From assembly GCA_949291675.1 (NCBI GenBank), contig CASEWR010000200.1, positions 1-38,447 on the forward strand: DNA of 38,447 bases. Reading direction: 5' to 3'. Shown here piece by piece: positions 38,369 to 38,447 of the stretch; the first letter of the stretch is position 1, and each line of letters begins with the position of its first letter. The notes under the pieces were generated by a model. It was not told where the DNA came from and did no database searches. It was given only the letters and a program-made list of their open reading frames with translations. Origin of the DNA: an uncultured Desulfovibrio sp. Lineage in GTDB: Bacteria; Desulfobacterota; Desulfovibrionia; Desulfovibrionales; Desulfovibrionaceae. A program made the translations under genes and the position numbers.

Positions 38369-38447
38369 GCCTTCCTGAAAGCTGTGCGGGATCTGCATGT
38401 GCAGCACGAATCTTTGTCCTCTGTCCTGCCAGTGAGCTGGAACCCCT
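38369..38447 (+). pseudogene. Start of a further decayed copy (unit 5), cut by window end
   Basis: CTTCCTGAAAGCTGTGCGGG followed by CTGCATGTGCAGCACGAATC matches the start of units 1 and 2. A sixth array parS would be expected about 270 bp beyond the window. Confidence 0.8.

Larger units (their letters stand above)
36211..38447. repeat. Tandem array of methyltransferase 3'-end plus parS units
   Basis: The block beginning GTCTTCCTGAA in the gene (36211) recurs at about 36647, 37083, 37501, 37928 and 38369, giving periods of about 436, 436, 418, 427 and 441 bp. Each unit has about 300 bp of gene tail, then parS, then about 100 bp of spacer. Unit bodies alternate between a gene-like type (gene, 37083, 37928 units) and a diverged type (36647, 37501), while spacer types follow a different pattern, so the array is mosaic. 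It continues past the window end. Confidence 0.93.

Noticed and set aside
36211-38447. CRISPR array
   Set aside because: The repeat units are over 400 bp and imperfect, with no short repeat-spacer pattern.

Overview
The window looks like the replication-origin region of a Gram-negative bacterial chromosome with moderately high GC. It is probably a sulfate- or sulfonate-metabolising member of the Desulfovibrionaceae. That placement is inferred from the dnaN-gyrB-gyrA cluster, two TSUP (TauE/SafE) carriers, an iron-sulfur-type PurF and recalled resemblance of the proteins; no search was run.

Layout. From 1 to 6811 every gene is on the minus strand: a TSUP carrier cut by the window edge, an AAA ATPase, glmS and ppiD. 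A 2.4 kb gene-free region (6812-9194) follows. From 9195 the housekeeping genes run on the plus strand: dnaN-gyrB-gyrA, purF, hisS-aspS, def-fmt-rsmB-like-Lrp-like. Divergence on both sides of one AT-rich gap is what a bidirectional oriC looks like. The gap holds an ordered array of GAAC/GTTC half-sites one helical turn apart, a few near-consensus DnaA boxes and a GC-rich palindrome. dnaA itself is not beside it.

From 23.8 to 27.5 kb lie a metallo-beta-lactamase-fold hydrolase and the chromosome partition genes parB and parA. An oppositely oriented zinc-ribbon gene separates parA from parB, and a perfect parS site lies just upstream of parA. Then come a DHA2-type efflux pump, a 1 kb regulatory-looking gap with a CRP/FNR-type operator and four copies of a 14-bp repeat, a TSUP carrier with a small membrane partner, a DsbA-like protein, a large U32 protein and a TrmN6-like methyltransferase.

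The most striking region is 36.2-38.4 kb. The 3' end of the methyltransferase gene plus a perfect 16-bp parS site has been tandemly duplicated at least five times in units of about 0.42-0.44 kb. The coding copies are broken by stops and frameshifts, yet all five parS sites are 16/16 identical. The array runs off the end of the window. It appears to be a centromere array built by amplifying a gene tail that carried a parS site, and it would work with the ParA/ParB encoded here.
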